DNA from: Phycisphaerae bacterium | Lineage (GTDB): Bacteria > Planctomycetota > Phycisphaerae > UBA1845 > CAIVHJ01 | DNA length: 64,000 nt | Assembly: GCA_022072405.1 (NCBI GenBank) | Contig: JAJVHX010000004.1 | Span: forward strand, 62,001-126,000 | Reading direction: 5' to 3' | Shown here: piece by piece, positions 61,816 to 64,000 of the stretch | Layout of the letters: every line of letters starts with the position of its first letter | How positions within the stretch are numbered: position 1 is the first letter of the stretch | Translations under genes and position numbers: made by a program | Notes under the pieces: generated by a model | Database searches by the model: none | The model's input: the letters and a program-made list of their open reading frames with translations, nothing else | Told to the model about the DNA's origin: nothing

Positions 61816-64000
61816 TCAGTTTTTCGTCTCCGGAACAATCGTGATCATCCCATCCTGTTCAACAATCCATAAATAACCAGCCGCCCGCATCCACCACTGG
61901 GGATAATAAGGATTTCCGGAAGTATAGACGCAGGTCATGTCCGGCAACGAATTCCCGTTCAGCGGGATGCCTTTTTTACGGGCCAATTCCCGCACCCGTT
62001 GCTGGGCTTGAGGCGCGGTGATCGGTGGATAAACCACGGGAGGCTGGTTCCAGGCGGCTTCGAGGAAATGGCCATCCTGGGCATCGATCAGTATCACAAT
62101 GACGGTATCAGCCTGCTGCTGTTGAGGATTATTCACTGCCCGGGCGGCGGTGATCGGCTTCGTTATATGCTGACGCACGATCATGGGCACAATAAAATAG
62201 TCTGACCCGGTCAGGCTGCTGACCAGCCAGGGCTGGCCGGGCTGGGAGTCGGCTAGTAATTTGGCAAATTCCTCATCCACTTCGCCTAGCTCCTGCTGAG
62301 CACCCATGATGGCCGCCCGAATCACTAAGTCATCAACCTGCGGATTTTCCGTAACGCTGCGATCTGCAGCCAAGGGTACTGCCGCGTATTCGTCTCCAGG
62401 TGATTGATCGATGGCCCAGTCTGCCACGGCCAGTTGTTCAACTACGGACCATTGCGCTGCGGCTGTGCCCAGTTGCAGCGTGGTAGCGTCATCAATATCC
62501 GGTGGCTCTACAATAGCGAGATATTTACCATGATATGGGTCGCCCGGTTGATTCAGCGGCAGATAATAACTGCTGAGGAATTGTGCCGCGGTCTTGTAAC
62601 TATTTTCACCGATGCCGCCCGGCACCGGATCGTTGATCCAGAAGCCATGGACGATCAGCGCTGGAGGTAGCGGATAGGCGGGCTGATCAGTATGAATGCC
62701 GCGGATCGCCATCCAGTTCGAATAATCGCCATACGCCGGCACGGCGGCTGGAACATGCAGCGGATGGCCTGGTTCATGACCCCCGTAGGTTCCGATCGGA
62801 TAATCAATCCATTGGCTGATGGTCTTGAGCAACACCAGCGCGTCGAGATTACTGCTGATGGAGAAATTGTAGCCATATTGGCCATAGGGCAATGGCCGCA
62901 GAGCTTGCAGAGTATTGCGGACGCCGACGGCATCAATATAGGGCAGAGCGGGATTGCCGTTGCGACTGGGCAGTTCGGCGTAGAGCAGGTTCTGGGCATG
63001 TTGCGGCAGTTGCGGTGGTGTCGAGTCCACGTCGCTGTCCCACCAGAGGTAATCGAGAATCATCTCCGTTACCGCCGGCCCGGCTTGATATTGTTGATCT
63101 ATTAACGTATCGCCGATCGCATGATAGAACGGGAAATCAGTCAGATTTAACACATAACCTGCCGCAGCCAGTTCTGCGCTTAAATCAACCTGCAAGGGCG
63201 TCAGTTCCGTCGTGCCAGGTATACCCTGCGGATCGCGTGTCCAGAGGATGAGGTTCGCGGTGTAAGTGCCCGCCGGACCGCTGTCGTCAAACTGCAGAGT
63301 GATGTTCTGTGGTACCGCACCGATGGTCATCGGCTGGAATCCGCCGGAAATCGAAAAGTGGGCGGCATCCGGTCCGGTGATCTGCGCATCGTATACTTCC
63401 AGTTGGGCTTGCAGAGCGTCAAACTGATAGTTGTAAATAGGGAGAATCAGTGAAGTGAACTCGCCCGTTGCGTGTGGTCCAAAATCGGCTGTCGTGTCAG
63501 TCACGATCGAAATATCAGACCAGGATGGTTGCGCGTGGCGGAGAACCACGCCGCTGAGCTGGACATTCCACTGCGGATCCTCCACCGCATCGGAATTGAT
63601 GACCAGGTTCCCGGAGAACGATCCCGATGTAGTGGTGTTCAGGGTAATTTGATGCTGAGCGGCGGGATCGGTGGCTTCCAGTACGAAATTGCCGACAGGA
63701 GCCTGAAAACCCGCCGGTGCTGCGAGTGAATAGTTCAGCTCATCCACATATTCAAACAGCGGATAATTGCCGATGTTTTCGACCGTCAGAATTTCCGTCG
63801 GTGAAGCGGCGCCAACAATGACTGTACCGAAGGCCAGCACTTCATCAGCAAGTATTACCGCCGGTACCTGATAATCAGCCACCACCGGCAGATGATCGGA
63901 CGCCCCATGCAACGCATTGGCTACCACACTGCCTTCCGGAATGGTCGGAGCATCATTGATATCGAGATTGAAGTGTAACCCGTCGTTGCCGAAGGCATGA
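61816..64000 (-). CDS. Secreted multidomain protein: endonuclease/exonuclease/phosphatase C-terminus, choice-of-anchor D, C39-peptidase-like domain (5' truncated)
   Basis: The frame is open to the window edge, so the N-terminus is missing; about 727 residues are visible. The first residues (HAFGNDGLHFNLDIND, then ALHGASDHLPVVADY) are the end of a DNase I-like endonuclease/exonuclease/phosphatase domain with the SDHLPV motif. Next is a choice-of-anchor D (Hydin/ASPM-like) domain (VLAFGTVIVGAASPTEILTV) and a second beta domain. The C-terminal 400 residues resemble a C39-like papain-fold peptidase, but the usual Gln-x-Cys-Gly-Pro segment reads QQYQAGPAVTEMIL, with Ala in the Cys position. No signal is visible because the start is missing. 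A lone gene here. Confidence 0.7.
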   Translation of the reverse strand, partial: HAFGNDGLHFNLDINDAPTIPEGSVVANALHGASDHLPVVADYQVPAVILADEVLAFGTVIVGAASPTEILTVENIGNYPLFEYVDELNYSLAAPAGFQAPVGNFVLEATDPAAQHQITLNTTTSGSFSGNLVINSDAVEDPQWNVQLSGVVLRHAQPSWSDISIVTDTTADFGPHATGEFTSLILPIYNYQFDALQAQLEVYDAQITGPDAAHFSISGGFQPMTIGAVPQNITLQFDDSGPAGTYTANLILWTRDPQGIPGTTELTPLQVDLSAELAAAGYVLNLTDFPFYHAIGDTLIDQQYQAGPAVTEMILDYLWWDSDVDSTPPQLPQHAQNLLYAELPSRNGNPALPYIDAVGVRNTLQALRPLPYGQYGYNFSISSNLDALVLLKTISQWIDYPIGTYGGHEPGHPLHVPAAVPAYGDYSNWMAIRGIHTDQPAYPLPPALIVHGFWINDPVPGGIGENSYKTAAQFLSSYYLPLNQPGDPYHGKYLAIVEPPDIDDATTLQLGTAAAQWSVVEQLAVADWAIDQSPGDEYAAVPLAADRSVTENPQVDDLVIRAAIMGAQQELGEVDEEFAKLLADSQPGQPWLVSSLTGSDYFIVPMIVRQHITKPITAARAVNNPQQQQADTVIVILIDAQDGHFLEAAWNQPPVVYPPITAPQAQQRVRELARKKGIPLNGNSLPDMTCVYTSGNPYYPQWWMRAAGYLWIVEQDGMITIVPETKN

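Overview
The window looks like a chromosomal segment of a Gram-negative bacterium of moderately high GC, most likely a member of the Planctomycetota (Phycisphaerae-like). That placement is inferred from gene content: large secreted proteins with choice-of-anchor domains, an OprP-type porin, a giant CoA-dehydratase-activase gene, an nuo operon without nuoE, nuoF and nuoG, and a family of short GC-rich palindromes in intergenic gaps. A 16S or marker-gene search would be needed to confirm it. I saw no rRNA, tRNA, CRISPR, prophage or transposase.

Layout. 1-6016 (+): tail of a secreted beta-helix protein and its terminator, an acyl-CoA synthetase (ADP-forming)/GNAT fusion, and a ClC channel with CBS domains. 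6097-8616 (-): a large secreted protein of unknown role. 8959-9339 (+): a small ACT-domain protein. 9377-18032 (-): an eight-gene operon-like block, read from its promoter near 18090 as pspA, AAA+ ATPase, Lys/Ala-rich small protein, membrane-anchored VWA protein, substrate-binding protein fused to an OmpA peptidoglycan-binding domain, NitT/TauT-type permease, NitT/TauT-type ATPase, and a membrane/coiled-coil protein. This is my best candidate for an under-described envelope system. 18543-24768 (-): a 1,261-residue double-ASKHA activase and a separate dehydratase-like partner, with a VOC gene between them. 25083-36440: a surface-glycan locus with an ArnT-like membrane glycosyltransferase, then rfbF-rfbG-rfbH, a GtrB-like glycosyltransferase, a YerE-like TPP enzyme, a sugar C-methyltransferase, a TylF-like methyltransferase and a methylthiotransferase-like radical SAM protein. 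Together these suggest a CDP-linked 3,6-dideoxy, branched and methylated sugar. 36702-37343 (-): a small transaldolase.

37669-50448 (+): a complex I operon, nuoI-A-B-C-D-(small ORF)-H-J-K-L-M-N, lacking the NADH-input subunits and ending with an overlapping ferritin-like gene. 50525-52197 (-): a Rieske protein and sucC without sucD. 52473-55231 (+): rplM-rpsI with a good promoter and a strong terminator, then a gamma-glutamyltransferase family gene. 55242-58808 (-): ileS-purN, where purN carries a palindromic element inside its reading frame. 58809-59728: a gap with a 22-bp tandem repeat. 59729-61478 (+): an OprP-like porin and a small lipoprotein. 61816-64000 (-): a truncated endonuclease/choice-of-anchor D/C39-like protein.

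Recurrent non-coding feature: REP-like palindromes (core CGCGGGCTAAAGCCCGCG plus an asymmetric GGCTCTT tail) occur at least eight times, concentrated in the gaps of the nuo operon and around sucC, always in plus orientation and with compensatory stem changes.
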